Shown here: one piece after another, positions 35,990-47,794 of the stretch
Numbering within the stretch: position 1 is the stretch's first letter
How the letters are laid out: every line of letters starts with the position of its first letter
Source: Ursus arctos
Taxonomy: Eukaryota; Chordata; Mammalia; Carnivora; Ursidae
Direction: 5' to 3'
NCBI RefSeq assembly: GCF_023065955.2
Contig: NC_079873.1
Span: 99,796,128 to 99,860,127 of the forward strand
Length of the DNA: 64,000 bases
Position numbers and translations under genes: made by a program
The notes under the pieces: model-generated
Told to the model about the DNA's origin: nothing
Databases searched by the model: none
What the model saw: the letters and a program-made list of their open reading frames with translations, nothing else

Positions 35990-36670
35990 CACAGACCTTG
36001 TATAACAGACTTCATAACATATTTATTAATAACAGCCCCAATCTAGAAGCAACTCTAAGATCCATCAACAGGAGAAAGGATAAACAAATGGTGCTACTTT
36101 CATACAATGGGATACTACACAGCAATTAAAAAGAATAAACTACTGAAACAAGCACTAACTTGGATAAGTCTCAAAAACAAAGAATTTAGGCATAAGAAAG
36201 TTCATGCTTAATAATAACATTAAAATATTATTTTAGAGGGATGCCTGGCAGGTTCAATAGGTTAAGCATCTGCCTTCAGCTCAGGTCATGATCTCAGGGT
36301 CCTGGGATGGAGCCCCACATCAGGCTCTCTGCTCAGCAGGGAGCCTGCTTCTCCCTCTTCCTCTGCCTGCCACTCCCCCTGCTTTTGCTCTTTCTCTCTG
36401 TCAAATAAATAAAATTAAAAATAAATAAATAAATAATTATTTTAGAGCTGGTAAAACTATTCTACAGTGATAAAAATTAGAAAGCAACTGCCTCTGAGTG
36501 GAGGGAGAATTGACTGGAAAGAAACATGAAAGAAACTTCTGAGATGATGGAAATGTTCATCTGCATTTTGCTTTATGTAGTGATTATATGGATTTACACA
36601 ACTATCAAAACTCAAATGGAATACTGAAGATACATTTTATTATATGTGAGTTAGATATCAAAAAATACTT
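35990..36670 (+). mobile_element. Ancient L1M 3' end, plus strand
   Basis: ACAATGGGATACTACACAGC followed by AATTAAAAAGAATAAACTAC is the ORF2 end, and 36433-36670 is the old L1 3' UTR. It is split by the SINE at 36239-36432 and lies in the opposite direction to the L1M at 35905. Confidence 0.7.
36239..36432 (+). mobile_element. Carnivore SINE with TSD
   Basis: Head AGGGATGCCTGGCAGGTTCA to an AAATAAATAAATAA tail. ATTATTTTAGAG at both ends (36229 and 36436) is the TSD. Confidence 0.92.
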
Positions 36671-36865
36671 ATATTCACAAATTAAAGAGTAACAAGGTAA
36701 AAAGAAGGAAGGGTGGGTAATTTATTAACCTTCCTAAAAACCATTAAGTGATCTCTCAGGAGTTCCTTGCAGTCATTTATGCTTCCAGTGTATATAAGTA
36801 AATATATGTGTGCATAGCCTAAATGTGTGAGGCCAATAGTGAAATAAGCATGCTGTAAGATAAAA

Positions 36866-37108
36866 GGAGAAAGAGAGGGAGAGGGAGAGAGAGAAAGAAA
36901 ATGAAAAAAGAAAGAGAAAGAGAGAAAGAAAGGAAGAAAGAAAAGAAGAAGAAGAAGAAGAAGAAGAAGAAGAAGAAGAAGAAGAAGAAGAAGAAGAAGA
37001 AGAAAGAGGAGGAGGAGGAGGAGGAGAAAGAGGGGAAGGAAGGGAGGAAGGGAGGAAGGAAGGGAAAGAGGAAGGAAGAAAGAAAAGAAAGAACGAAAAG
37101 AGTGAAGC
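36866..37108 (+). repeat. 240 bp polypurine (GA/GAA/GGA) tract
   Basis: An almost pure purine strand with a central (GAA)n core of about 18 units (36945-37005), then GGA and GGAAG units. The lysine- and glutamate-rich 77-codon frame at 36901-37134 is an artefact of it. Confidence 0.95.
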
Positions 37109-37528
37109 TGTCCGTTTCTCCTATTGGATATTAGCCAAAGAAAGAGACAAGCAATTTGTCAAGGAATAGACATATTTTTGGTGGGATGTCTAGTAAAAGG
37201 CTCTTCAATTTTGTGGGGACTAGAGGATTGCCCCTTTGTGAAGGAAACATTTAACCTATTGTCTGAATCCTTTCAGAGAGGACTGTACCCATGGAGTTAG
37301 AAAGAATTAACTTAGTGGCATGAATCAAGTCTTACCCATCAGAGTGGCCTATTAGTAGTTCTATGCACAAAGGATTATTCACCAGGTACTGTATTTAGTT
37401 TATATGTTTCATCAACTGATTCATGTGAGAAGAGTATGGGGAAGAGAGAAGACTATGTTCATACAACTAGGACTGTAATTAGCCCTTTAAAAGGTTTTTT
37501 CTCCCTTGATAAGAATAATGTATCTTAT
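37109..37528. other. Intergenic DNA, nothing recognised
   Basis: No feature identified. Confidence 0.35.
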
Positions 37529-37529
37529 A

Positions 37530-37878
37530 TCTTTGTGTTTTTGTTTGTTCAGGCTTGTATAACAAAATACCATAGACTGTGTAGTTTATAAACAACATTT
37601 ACTTCTCACAGCTGTGGAGTCTGAGAGTCCAAGATTAGGGCCAAGAGTAATATGGTACTGGTAAAGCCTCTCTTACAAGTTGCAGACTGACAACTTTTTA
37701 CTATGTCCTCACATGATGGAAAGGGCAAGCTAATTCTGAAGCTTCTTCTGTAAGGGCACTAATCCCATTCATGATGACCTAATCAACTCCCAAAGGCCCC
37801 ATCTCCTAATACCATCATCTTGGGCATTAGGTTTTCAACATACAAATTTGTGGGGGGACACAAATTCAGACCACAGCA
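37530..37878 (-). mobile_element. MaLR (MLT1-like) LTR, left copy
   Basis: In reverse it matches the MLT1-type LTR: ATAACAAAATACCATAGACT, TTCTCACAGCTGTGGAG, GTAAGGGCACTAATCCCATT and GACACAAATTCAGACCACAG. For a minus-strand element this is the 3' LTR. Confidence 0.82.
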
Positions 37879-39495
37879 TTTTACCCCTGATCCCCTCAAA
37901 ATCCATGTTCTTCTCACGTTATCAACTCAAAAGTCTAAGTTCAAAGTCTCATCTAAATCTCATCGAAATCAGATATCCTAGATGAGACTCAAGTTATGAT
38001 TCATCCTGAGGCAAATTCCTCTCCTGCTGAGAACCTGTGCCATAAAACAAGTTAGGTGCTCATAAAATACAATGGTGGACTAGGCACAGAGTAGACATTC
38101 CCAATCCAAAAAGGAGAAATAGAAAAGTGGAGTAACAGGTCCAAAGTAAATCCAAAACCTAAAAGGGTGATCACTAAACCTCAAATCTTGAGAACAGTTT
38201 TCCTTGGCTTGATGCCCAGCCTTACCTACACTCTAGGGTGGCAGTTCTGCTTCCAGATACACCAGGGCATTCCCCAACTCCACAATTTTGCTGGGTGCTG
38301 CCTATGCAATGCCTATAGGATTCTAGTTGTGTGCCTGTGGCTGTCCTAGCCTGGAATCAAACACCGGTGTCTTTACTGGTCTGGGGTCACAGGGGCAGCC
38401 CCACCCCCCACAGCTCTATTGGGCTTTGCTCTAGTCAAAGCTCTCTGCAGCAGCCATGCCCTTACAGAGGCTCTATGCCTGGGTTGTATGCCCTGGGTTC
38501 CAGGAGGTTTCATCATTCCAAATCTAGGTAGAGGTTAACACTCACCATGACTTTGCTGGGGTTTGGTCCCCACAATTTTGGGCAAGGATCATCTGGCTTG
38601 TTGAAACCAGGAGATGCCCCTCCTCACTTTTGAAACTCAACAGGGAACCCTGATGATCTCTGAAGTGAATCACTGTTGGGGATCTTCTTCCTTTGTTCTG
38701 AAAAGTAGCGCACATTCTCTGTCAAAGAGCTCCATGGTCCTGCCTTATAAAATCTAAGAAGTGAGAGAAACTTCCTTCATTCCTTTCTTCTTCTTGTTCA
38801 GTTCAAACTGACTGTTTTCCTGCTGGAGTGGCTGATTTAGTCTGTGGTTCACATCCATACTAATATCCTTATGAATAAAGTCATGCTTTCTTCCTCTCTC
38901 TCTCTTGCAATATGATATAGGCTAAGAGTTTCCAAAGTTTTAAGTTCTGCTCCCCTTTTGATTAACAATTCCATCTTAAATTATTTCTCTCTTCTCCCAT
39001 TTTACTATAAGCATTCAAGAGAAGCCAAGCCATACCTTCAACACTTTGTTTAGATATTTTCTTAGCCAAATATTTAATGTTATTGCTCACAAGTTCTACC
39101 TTCCACAAAACATTTGGCAAAACATTGGCAGGAACACAATTCAGCCAAGCTCTTTACCACTTTATAACAAAGATCACCTTTCCTCTAGTCTCTGATAGAT
39201 TCCTCATTTCCATCTGAGACCCAATCAAAACGGCCTTTACTACCCATATTTCGACCAACATTCTGTTCATGACCACTTAGATATTCTCTAAGAAGATGGA
39301 GGTTTTCTCTTACAGTACTCCTCTTTTCATGAGCTCTCACTAGAATCGCACTTAACAGTCCCTTCATGGTAATGTAGGCTTTTTCAAGCATGCATCTCAA
39401 AACCCCTCTAGTCTATATTCATTACATGGTTCCAAAGTCACTTTCACATTTTCAGATATTTGTTACAGCAGCACTCCATTCACAGTATGATTTTC
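37879..39495 (-). mobile_element. MaLR internal region
   Basis: About 1.6 kb between two like-oriented LTRs, the usual MaLR size. Recognisable MaLR-internal words include CATCCTGAGGCAAATTCCTC (38002) and AATACAATGGTGGACTAGGC (38068). MaLRs lack envelope genes and usually polymerase. Only short, unrelated open frames are present here, so it is non-coding. Confidence 0.75.
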
Positions 39496-39854
39496 TGTCT
39501 TAGTCTGTTTAGGCTGCTATAACAAAATACCACAGATTGTGTGGCTTATGAACAGCAGAAATATATTTCTCATAGTTCTGGAGGCTAGAAGTCCAAGATC
39601 AGAATGCCAACATGGTAGGGGTCTGGTGAAGGTCCTCTTCCAGGTGGCAGACTGCCAGTTTCTTGCTGTGTCCTTCCATGGTAGAAGGGAAAACTTCCTC
39701 TCTGAGGCCTCTTTTTTTAATAAAAGCGCTATCATGAGGGTTCCACTTTCATGATTTAATCACATCCCAAAGTCCTCACCTGCTAATACCATCACTTTGG
39801 GCATTATGTTTTCAACATGAATTTGGGAAGGACACAAACATTTATACCATAGTA
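39496..39854 (-). mobile_element. MaLR (MLT1-like) LTR, right copy
   Basis: It starts TGTCTTAGTCTGTTTAGGCT and contains AACAAAATACCACAGATTGT, AGTTCTGGAGGCTAGAAGTC, and a GACACAAACATTTATACCAT end. It is homologous to 37530-37878 and is the 5' LTR of the provirus. Confidence 0.85.
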
Positions 39855-40105
39855 CTTTACTATTTTGGAAACAGAACTAAAGTCCATATCAATAAGCTAT
39901 ATTAAATAAGACTTCAATGGAATAGTTATCAGACCTAAAACCAACATAATTTGAACAGTAGTATACCTAAATCCATCCAATAATGAGCTCTACCAAGTTC
40001 AGGTTCTGCTTCTAGTAGCATAAAGCCAGAAAGATTATTAAATTCTTTCACTTTACAAATGGGAAAATTAAAATTTAGAGAGATCAAATATCTCAATTTG
40101 AACCC

Positions 40106-40769
40106 TGTAGGGCCACAGGCAGGCTGCCCCAAAGTGGGCCCTTTGGCCATAAACATTATTTTCAGTTAAAAGCAGTCAAAACCCCATGAATTCAGGAAAA
40201 ACTCTTTAGCTACCCCTCAACTGCCTGCTTATACCAGGGACAAAGCTATTAACAGAGATTCTTCTTTACCTGAGAAACTTACCTACATAATAGGGCAACC
40301 TTTGTTTTCTAAATATCTTCTTTCTCCTTCCTAATAATGGTCTTTCTCCTGTTTGTATCTTTAGATGCCTTCCCCTTTCCTTAGCTAATACGAGCGAGCA
40401 TCGTGTTGCCTCACTGTCTTAGGAATCTCCATATCTATGTGCATTCCCCATATGTAAACATGCTATTAATTTTATTTTCTCCAGCTAATCTATCTCATGT
40501 CAATTTGATTCTTTTTTTTTTAAAGATTTTATTTATTTATTTGACAGAGATAGAGACAGCCAGCGAGAGAGGGAACACAAGCAGGGGGAGTGGCAGAGGA
40601 AGAAGCAGGCTCATAGCAGAGGAGCCTGATGTGGGGCTCGATGCTGTAACGGCGGGATCACGCCCTGAGCCGAAGGCAGATGCTTAACCGCTGTGCCACC
40701 CAGGCGCCCCGTCATGTCAATTTGATTCTTAGTCCAGAGAAAGGCAGAGAAAATTCTTCCTCCCCAGCA
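40106..40769 (+). mobile_element. Solo LTR copy A (family shared with B and C)
   Basis: It begins TGTAGGGCCACAGGCAGG and ends CCTCCCCAGCA. The 3' part (ATCTCCATATCTATGTGCAT, then CTAATCTATCTCATGTCAAT) aligns with 42855-42950 and, reversed, with 46700-46800. A SINE splits it. No viral gene lies beside it. The family is unnamed here. Confidence 0.65.
40514..40711 (-). mobile_element. Young SINE with 19 bp TSD, in LTR A
   Basis: Tail on the left, AGAGATAGAGACAGCCAGCG, GTAACGGCGGGATCACGCCC, and the right end GCCACCCAGGCGCCCC. TCATGTCAATTTGATTCTT lies at 40495-40513 and 40712-40730. The frame 40403-40687 runs through it and is not a gene. Confidence 0.96.
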
Positions 40770-41067
40770 TCCCCAATTTACACAAATAAGTTAGTGTCAT
40801 AGCCAGGACTAGAACATATTTCTACTCCAAGCCCATTTTTTTCTAATTGATTCCTGTCACAACTCAAATTAATATACTACACTTTTCACATACTGAGTTT
40901 ACAAAACGCACCAAATGATTACTTAATGTTGAGAAATCAACTGTGATTGATTAGAGAGAAGGAAGAGTAGCTCAATCTTGTTGAGGCAAAAAGAATTTTA
41001 GAAGAACATAAAAAGCTAATTAAAATAAAATAATAAGAAGAAATTAAACTTAGTGAAATTCTTTTAT
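40770..41067. other. Intergenic DNA, nothing recognised
   Basis: No feature identified. Confidence 0.3.
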
Positions 41068-41266
41068 TTTAAAGATTTATTTATTTATTTGAGAGAGAGA
41101 GAGAGTGGACATGAGCATGGGAGAAGGGGCAGAGGGAGAGAAAGTCTTGAGAAGACTCTGCACTGAGTGTGGGGCCCCATGCAGAGCTCAACCTCACAAC
41201 CCTGAGATCACAACCTGAGCCAAAACCAAGTCAGTTGCTTAACCAACTGCGCCACCCAGGCACCCT
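41068..41266 (-). mobile_element. Carnivore SINE, minus strand
   Basis: AAAGATTTATTTATTTATTT to GCGCCACCCAGGCACCC. It is an older, diverged copy. Confidence 0.9.
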
Positions 41267-41790
41267 GTGAATTTCTTTCAGATAGATCAATTTAGATTCT
41301 ATCCTATTCTTATCATTATATCTGAATGATTATTATTTCTCACTCTATAGAGTTATTTGTATCTCCAATGAGAAACATTCACAAATGAAAAAAAATGTGA
41401 CATTTTATAAGCAAAACAAAACTTTCAACTGCACTTTGTAAACAATGTACACTGTCAAATATCCTTTTTTGATAGATAATTATCTCTGATCTTTTTTTAC
41501 ATTCATGTTCTCTATCCCACAGAATTCATTTCTTTAGGACTCGGAACATGTAGATGTGGCATGTGTGTCACTTCTTTATGTGCCTAAATGCTCTAAGGTT
41601 TTTCACCTTACAATATCCATAGATGTTGACAACAGTTGCTCCCAAATTTTTAATAATGAAGACAACTTTTAATTTCTAAAAATTGTATAGATCCCATATA
41701 ATAGTTACATTTTAGTAGTAAGTTGTATAATTGATAAAGTCTAGAAACTCCAACATTCATTCATTAACACTTCTAAATGAATTTATTTTT
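41267..41790. other. Intergenic DNA, nothing recognised
   Basis: No feature identified. Confidence 0.35.
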
Positions 41791-41794
41791 GTTG

Positions 41795-42157
41795 TTGTTG
41801 TTATTTTGGGTTGTTTTGGGTTTTTTAAAGGTTTTATTTTTTAAGTAACCTTTACACCCAATGTGGGACTCAAACTTACAACCTCAAGATCAAGAGTTGC
41901 AGCATGAGAGACTATGGACTCTGAGAAACAAACTGAGGGCTTCAGAGGGGAGGAGGGTGGGGGAATGGGATAGGCTGGTGATGGGTAGTAAGGAGGGCAC
42001 GTATTGCATGGTGCACTGGGTGTTATACGCAACTAATGAATCATCGAACTTTACAGCAAAAACCAGGGATGTACTGTATGGTGACTAACATAATATAATA
42101 AAAAAACATAAAAAAAAAGAATTGCATGCTCTACCAACTGAGCCAGCCAGGTGCCCC
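41795..42157 (-). mobile_element. tRNA-Lys SINE interrupted by an L1 tail
   Basis: Left part TTTTTTAAGTAACCTTTACA to CAACCTCAAGATCAAGAGTT. The right part resumes TTGCATGCTCTACCAACTGA and ends GCCAGCCAGGTGCCCC. Confidence 0.88.
41902..42116 (+). mobile_element. L1 3' tail nested in a SINE
   Basis: ACTATGGACTCTGAGAAACA to GGTGACTAACATAATATAAT plus an A-tail. AAGAGTTGCA (41892-41901) and AAGAATTGCA (42117-42126) form the TSD. Confidence 0.9.
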
Positions 42158-42482
42158 TGAATTTGTATTGTCTTAATCACATCATTTGCATACATTTTAA
42201 AATTTTTAGATAATTATTTGTAAAACATAGTATTCAGTATGTGACTGGGGACATATAGTTTCCTGGACTCTGCAGTAATGCCCTGTCTCCCAACACCAAC
42301 AATGAGCCTGGGTTTGAACCCCACAAGTCTCGTTATGGAAGCCCTGAGTTTGTAACAACCTGGAAAGAAGCCAGGGAGAGAATCTACACTGGTCCTTCTT
42401 CCTACTCATAACCATATCCATATTTATGTACTATCAACTTCAAGAAGACTTAGATTTCACTAAACTTGTCCACCACCCCAGT

Positions 42483-43203
42483 TGAAGGGTTTCAGGGCAC
42501 ATTCCCTCCCCACCAAATGCACCACTTTAAAGTGTGGATTATTTTGACTTAAAGGCACTTGAGATTCTGTGGGCTTGAGAAACTTTGCCCTCCCTTAACC
42601 ACACAGAAGAATCTAAAGTGGGGTTCTTTCCCAGAATAAGAATTGTAAACAGAGATAACTCTTATTTATCTCTTAACAGAGGTAAATTTTATCTGAGTGA
42701 CCCATTGTTATGGTAGGGCAAACATCTAATTAGCAAACATCTGCTCTTCTTACCACCTGGTGAAATACATTCCTTATCTCTGGAATGCCAGAGTCCTACC
42801 CTCATTTCCTTTGTTCAGAATGACATATATGCCTCATTTTTCCAAATGTCTTTGGAATTTCCGTGTCTGTGTGGATTCTCTGTATGAACACCTATAAATT
42901 TGATTTTCTCCTGTTAATCTGTCTCGTGTCAATTTGATTCCTATTCCAGTTAGGAGGATCCATGACAGAACAGGAATTCTTTTTTTTTTTAAGATTTTTT
43001 TATTTATTTGACAGAGATAGAGACAGCCAGCAAGAGAGGGAACACAAGCAGGGGGAGTGGGAGAGGAAGAAGCAGGCTCATAGCGGAAGAGCCTGATGTG
43101 GGGCTCGATCCCATAACACCGGGATCACGCCCTGAGCCGAAGGCAGACGCTTAACCGCTGTGCCACCCAGGCGCCCCCAGAACAGGAATTCTTGCTCCCA
43201 ACA
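42483..43203 (+). mobile_element. Solo LTR copy B
   Basis: Starts TGAAGGGTTTCAGGGCAC, ends CTCCCAACA. CAGT on each side is a possible 4 bp TSD. A SINE lies near its 3' end. It aligns with copies A and C. Confidence 0.65.
42982..43178 (-). mobile_element. Young SINE with 15 bp TSD, in LTR B
   Basis: AGAACAGGAATTCTT at 42967-42981 and 43179-43193. The body includes AACACCGGGATCACGCCCTG, the same young type as 40514-40711. Confidence 0.96.
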
Positions 43204-43660
43204 CAGTGCTAGGAAAAATGCCTAACTCATAGGCTATCTTCAATAAATGTTTGATGAGTATAAATAAGTCTGCAAAGATACCATGTTTAAGCATGACTCC
43301 AAACAAGGAATTCTCTTTATTCCAACTCTTTAAAACTGACAACTGTGGAAACACTTATGAATTACGAAGAAATACCCTCCCTCTGGCAACATAAGCATTT
43401 CCATGCCAACTAAGGGACATATATTAGCCAAGGCAATAGAATATTTAATTTCAGATGAGACTAGCTGTCCAAATATTTGTTTTCTGAGTTTGCATAAGTT
43501 GAGTACAGGTAACTAGAGATCAAATACAGAGGGATGCCTATTTTGGAAGTACAGGGCAATAATTACAAGAGTAAATATTTTAGTATTTCCAAAAGCTATA
43601 TTATAAATCTGGGAAATTTCTGCCTAAATGATGTAACAAGTTTATTGAATAATGACTATT
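43204..43660. other. Intergenic DNA, nothing recognised
   Basis: No feature identified. Confidence 0.35.
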
Positions 43661-43664
43661 TACC

Positions 43665-43805
43665 AGGCACAGTGCTAAATATTTTATGTTCACTGTTTTA
43701 TTTAATTCTCACAATGACCCTATAAGATTGGTAATATTATTTTACAAATGAAGAAACTGAAGTTAGGGGAAGGTAAATAATTTATCCAATGTCACACCGG
43801 TAATT
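43665..43805 (-). repeat. MIR, minus strand
   Basis: CCAGGCACAGTGCTAAATAT, TTACAAATGAAGAAACTGAA and TTATCCAATGTCACACCGG are the reversed MIR core. Confidence 0.8.
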
Positions 43806-44035
43806 CTTGGGCCATTACCCTTTACCACTATATTCAAGGACTCACTAAGGGAAAATTTCAGTCACTTCCTACCTAGATAAATTAGAACATTTCTATTTTT
43901 ATCCTTAGCTCACTAGAGTATTAATTACAACTGCCATTTCCCATGATTCTGGTTATTAGTTATGTGTGTTCTTATTTTCCACTTGTCTCTTTAAAAGAGG
44001 AAAGAATTGGTAAGTAGCATTAAAAATGGTTTTGG

Positions 44036-44208
44036 GGACACCTGGGTGGCTCAGTTGGTTAAATGGCTGACTTCAGCTCAGGTCATGATCTCCCAAGTGG
44101 GGCTCCAAGCTCAGCAGAGAGTGTGCTTCTCCCTCTTCCTCTGTCCCTCTCCTGGCTCATGCTATCTCTCTCTGCCTCTCTCTCTCTCATAAATAAATAA
44201 AATACTTT
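44036..44208 (+). mobile_element. Carnivore SINE with TSD
   Basis: Head GGGGACACCTGGGTGGCTCA. The B-box part is shortened near 44092. AAAATGGTTTTG/AAAATAGTTTTG flank it. Confidence 0.9.
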
Positions 44209-44399
44209 TTAAAATAGTTTTGTAAACACTAAATTGTATCGAAAGTCACACTTAGAATTCACAATTAGTAAAATTGAACTCCATAAAATTAGGTGAATTT
44301 CCATTATAAACAAAAGTAATTAGCTCAGAAATTGGGGGAAAAACATAGGTGGTTGTAAATTAATTTCACTATAGTGTTACCACAAGATCTATCACAGCC

Positions 44400-44976
44400 A
44401 CTAACTCAAGAAACAATTGTTGAGCCTTAGTGTGCTGTTGTGGCCAACTGCTCCATCCCAGGGAATCCCAAGAGGGCTAGACAAATCAAAAGCATAGCTC
44501 TTGGCTGGGTTTGCCAACAATGTTGCAGAACAAACTTGGATAAATTTGTCACAAAAGAAGCCAATAACTCAAGAAATGAGGGTTCAGGGAAGAGGGAGAA
44601 ATTTGTTTCGGTGCCAGCAGTGGGGGGAGGTGGCAGGCTCAAGGCTTAACAATTGACCTCTCCACCCACAAGATAGACACCTAGAATTTTATAGAAAGGT
44701 TGGGGCAGAGGGATACCTACAAGAGAACAGGCAAAGAGTGCATGATTATGGGTGGGGGTTGGTATGTGTTCGGCCCATGATCTTGGATAGGGAACGGGAC
44801 ATGTAGGTGTGGTCTTCTAGGCATTCCATTGCTATCAGGATTTTTCTGGTCTGGCTGTTGGGATATCCAGGTCATTGTAAAACACCTTCATCAATGCCTT
44901 AAGAAGATGCAGTGGGAAACAAGCTTGATGGGTTTAGGTTAGAGCATGAGTTAAGCAGTCTTGTCTATTTCTGTGG
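44400..44976. other. Possible old LTR/ERV remnant
   Basis: GC content rises and the two opposed short frames (44427-44649) are not gene-like. Words such as GGGATATCCAGGTCATTGTA suggest old ERV-type sequence, but I cannot assign a family or boundaries. Confidence 0.25.
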
Positions 44977-45173
44977 TTTTTTTTAAGATTTTTATTTATT
45001 TATTTGACAGAGAGAGAGACAGCCAGCGAGAGAGGGAACACAAGCAGGGGGAGTGGGAGAGGAAGAAGCAGGCTCCCAGCATAGGAGCCTGATGTGGGGC
45101 TTGATCCCAGAAAGCCGGGATCATGCCCTGAGCTGAAGGCAGATGCTTAAGGACTGAGTCACCCAGGCACCCC
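44977..45173 (-). mobile_element. SINE with TSD, minus strand
   Basis: TTGTCTATTTCTG at both ends (about 44962 and 45175). The body is of the young arctoid type. Confidence 0.94.
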
Positions 45174-45187
45174 GTTGTCTATTTCTG

Positions 45188-46480
45188 GTTTTAACTGCGG
45201 GTCTATAGTTGAGCTAGATGGCTTGCTAACAATAGTACTTATCATCAATTTTCACCTCCCAGTAGTCAGTTCTCTTTTTTTTTTTTTTGGTCCAATAGTT
45301 TTTTCAGAGTTATTTTAAATTCCAGAACAACAACAACAAAAAACATAAACAGCAGAATAAACATTTGTGGAACTTGGCCTGTGACTTCTGACCAGACTTT
45401 TATTTTTTGCTTCCTTCAAAATCTTCAGAAGAATTAGGCATTTGACATTTTGTCTTTGCATTAGGCCTACTTTTCTCTGTGTTTCTTCTTACCATCTTCT
45501 CTTACTGTTTTCTAGGTCCTATCTGATCTTACACATACACATCTTTTGCTGTGTATGGGTGCATATTTTCAACGAAAGAGGCAAAACCTTTTTACTGAGT
45601 ATCACCTTTGACCTCAGTAGTTCATTTCATTCACTTGTACTTAAAGTAGTATAAGCTATTTAAGAGATCAGTGGCATGATTTTCAAACTAATTTTCAGTA
45701 GATGTGCATGGGGTATGGGTAATTTCAGAGAGCAGTTAAAAGTAAGTTTTCAGCAAAAATGGTAATACAATTGTTGTTCCCTGACTTACAAGTGTGGAAG
45801 GCCTTTATCAGCATGGTTTGCAACTCTCAAGATTTTGGTTATAGCCCTAATAATGGTGTACCTTGCATTAGTTCACATTCCCAAAAGATTTCATAAGATG
45901 CTTACTGTTTACCTCAGTAATAATCTTGCATAATCTTTTTTAGTATGTTTAACTTTCTAAACAGTAGATGTTTATGAATTTTTGTTTGCTGTCACTGCTT
46001 CTGGGTTCTAAACTTTAGATAAAATGTCTATAGAATGTTTTAGTAACAACAAACCAACCAGCACTGAGGTACTTAATATTTCAACCCTTTAAATCTTTGA
46101 CAGGTAGATGGAATATGTTTATGCTTATATTAATGCACATATTAAGTTCACAGGGATAAAATATAATGCCACATTTGCTTAATAACTTCTCTTTACACCT
46201 TTAAGTTTTAAAGACCCTATAGCATCAGTTTTCCTTTTACAGAAATTTCCTTATATGGTAGTATATTCTGTTATGTTGCCATGAAATGAATTTATATTTA
46301 AACTGTATTACATTTCTAAAAATCTCATCTCTAAGTTAACTTTGTACTGTAATTTTTTTTATAACAGAATGTTGAGTACCATCAACTGTGAATTCACCTA
46401 AGCCATGAGGGAAAATGATTTTGTAGATGTATCATATCTTAGTTTGGGTTTAGAAGACAGTGGAATCTAAAATGTAGCTT
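45188..46480. other. Intergenic DNA, nothing recognised
   Basis: A T run at 45275-45288 and an AAC-rich patch near 45328. The 70-codon frame at 45442-45654 has no recognisable domain. Confidence 0.4.
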
Positions 46481-46481
46481 C

Positions 46482-46576
46482 AGGGAGCTCCTGGGTGGCT
46501 CAGTTGGAAGAGCCTGTGACACTTGATCTCAGGGTCATGAATTCAAACCCCTCACTGGGTGTAGAGATTACTAAAA

Positions 46577-46614
<38 letters not shown>
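46482..46614 (+). mobile_element. tRNA-Lys SINE with ATAA-expanded tail
   Basis: GGGAGCTCCTGGGTGGCTCA, GTCATGAATTCAAACCCCTC, then about ten AATA units. AAAATGTAGCTTC at about 46470 and 46624 is the TSD. Confidence 0.92.
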
Positions 46615-46616
<2 letters not shown>

Positions 46617-46653
46617 GTAAATAAAATGTAGCTTCTATTAGCAAATAATAAGG

Positions 46654-47185
46654 TGTGGAAGAGAAAAACTTTTCCTGCACCCCTCAAGAGTCTTCTGGCT
46701 GATGTAAGAATTAAATTGACATGAGAGAGATTAACAGTAGAGAATCAAATTTAATTACATTACATACGTATGGGGAATCCACATAAACATGAGAGTTTCC
46801 CAAGACAGGTAAAATGAGGTATAGACATTCTGAACTAAGGAGAAAGGGAAGGGTCTGGGACCTCAAAGGGAAGGAAAGCAATTCATTGGAAGATGAAAAA
46901 GAGTAAGTTTTTGGCAAACAAGTGTTTTCTGGGCTACACAGAAACAGTTGGACATTGAGAGGAATTTTAACAGATTTTGCTAAATTCTTGCCTACCACCC
47001 TTAGTTCTTATTATAATGTAGTTATCTATGGTGATAGCTCTTTTCCTGGAGCAGGTACTTTATCTAAATTCTTTTAAGCAGTTAGTGGGAAAGTCAGTTT
47101 CTTCCTGAATCTTGATTATTTTCACCTTGAAATATCTGCAAACTGAAATGGCACATTTTAGGGCAACTGGTTCTGATCCCCTACA
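46654..47185 (-). mobile_element. Solo LTR copy C
   Basis: In reverse it starts TGTAGGGGATCAGAACCAGT and ends CTCTTCCACA. It contains the same GTGTGGATT..., AATCTCTCTCATGTCAATTT and ATTCTTACATC blocks as A and B. The frame 46711-46998 is a by-product of it. Confidence 0.68.
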
Positions 47186-47189
47186 CTGG

Positions 47190-47794
47190 TTAGTGATATA
47201 ATGAATACTAAGAACTTTTTATTGGCAATTCCAAATCTCTTTCCTATGAGTGATCCAAAGCACAAGACTAAACAAATATAATTAGGTTTTGCTGCATAAA
47301 GTTATTATTTGTTTAAATGTTGTAATCCTCTTACTAAATATAATCTGTAATTTAATTTGGTGACAAGCAGTAAATATTGAAAAGGAGGCTGAGCTTTCAT
47401 CAAATCTATCTGGTGTGTACCCCTCCCTTTTATGGTTTTTATATTTGCATAATTAAAACTTTCTTTCCCTTGCTGTTTTCTCAAGTCCAATGAAATCATG
47501 GTGAAATTTTCTTGAAAATACAGGGTGGAGAGGGCAAGAAATCAATTTTTTTTTGTTATTTTAATCTCATGGAAGCCAAACAATGGTGCAATATGATGCA
47601 CAGTAAACACATAGGAATATAAATACCCAGAGACCCTTGGGAAAGTTTTTCAGGGTCCTTCACAACAGAGCTAAAAGGACCCAAACGTAATAATAAAGGT
47701 GATTTTTTTTCTCTAGTATAAAAATAAAGTCTGATGAATTTAGCAAAAGCAGGAACTACTGCTTTCATTTACTGCTATAAATGTTGCATAAAAT
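47190..47794. other. Intergenic DNA, nothing recognised
   Basis: No feature identified. Confidence 0.35.

Noticed and set aside
36901..37134. Lys/Glu-rich 77-codon frame
   Set aside because: Product of a polypurine microsatellite.
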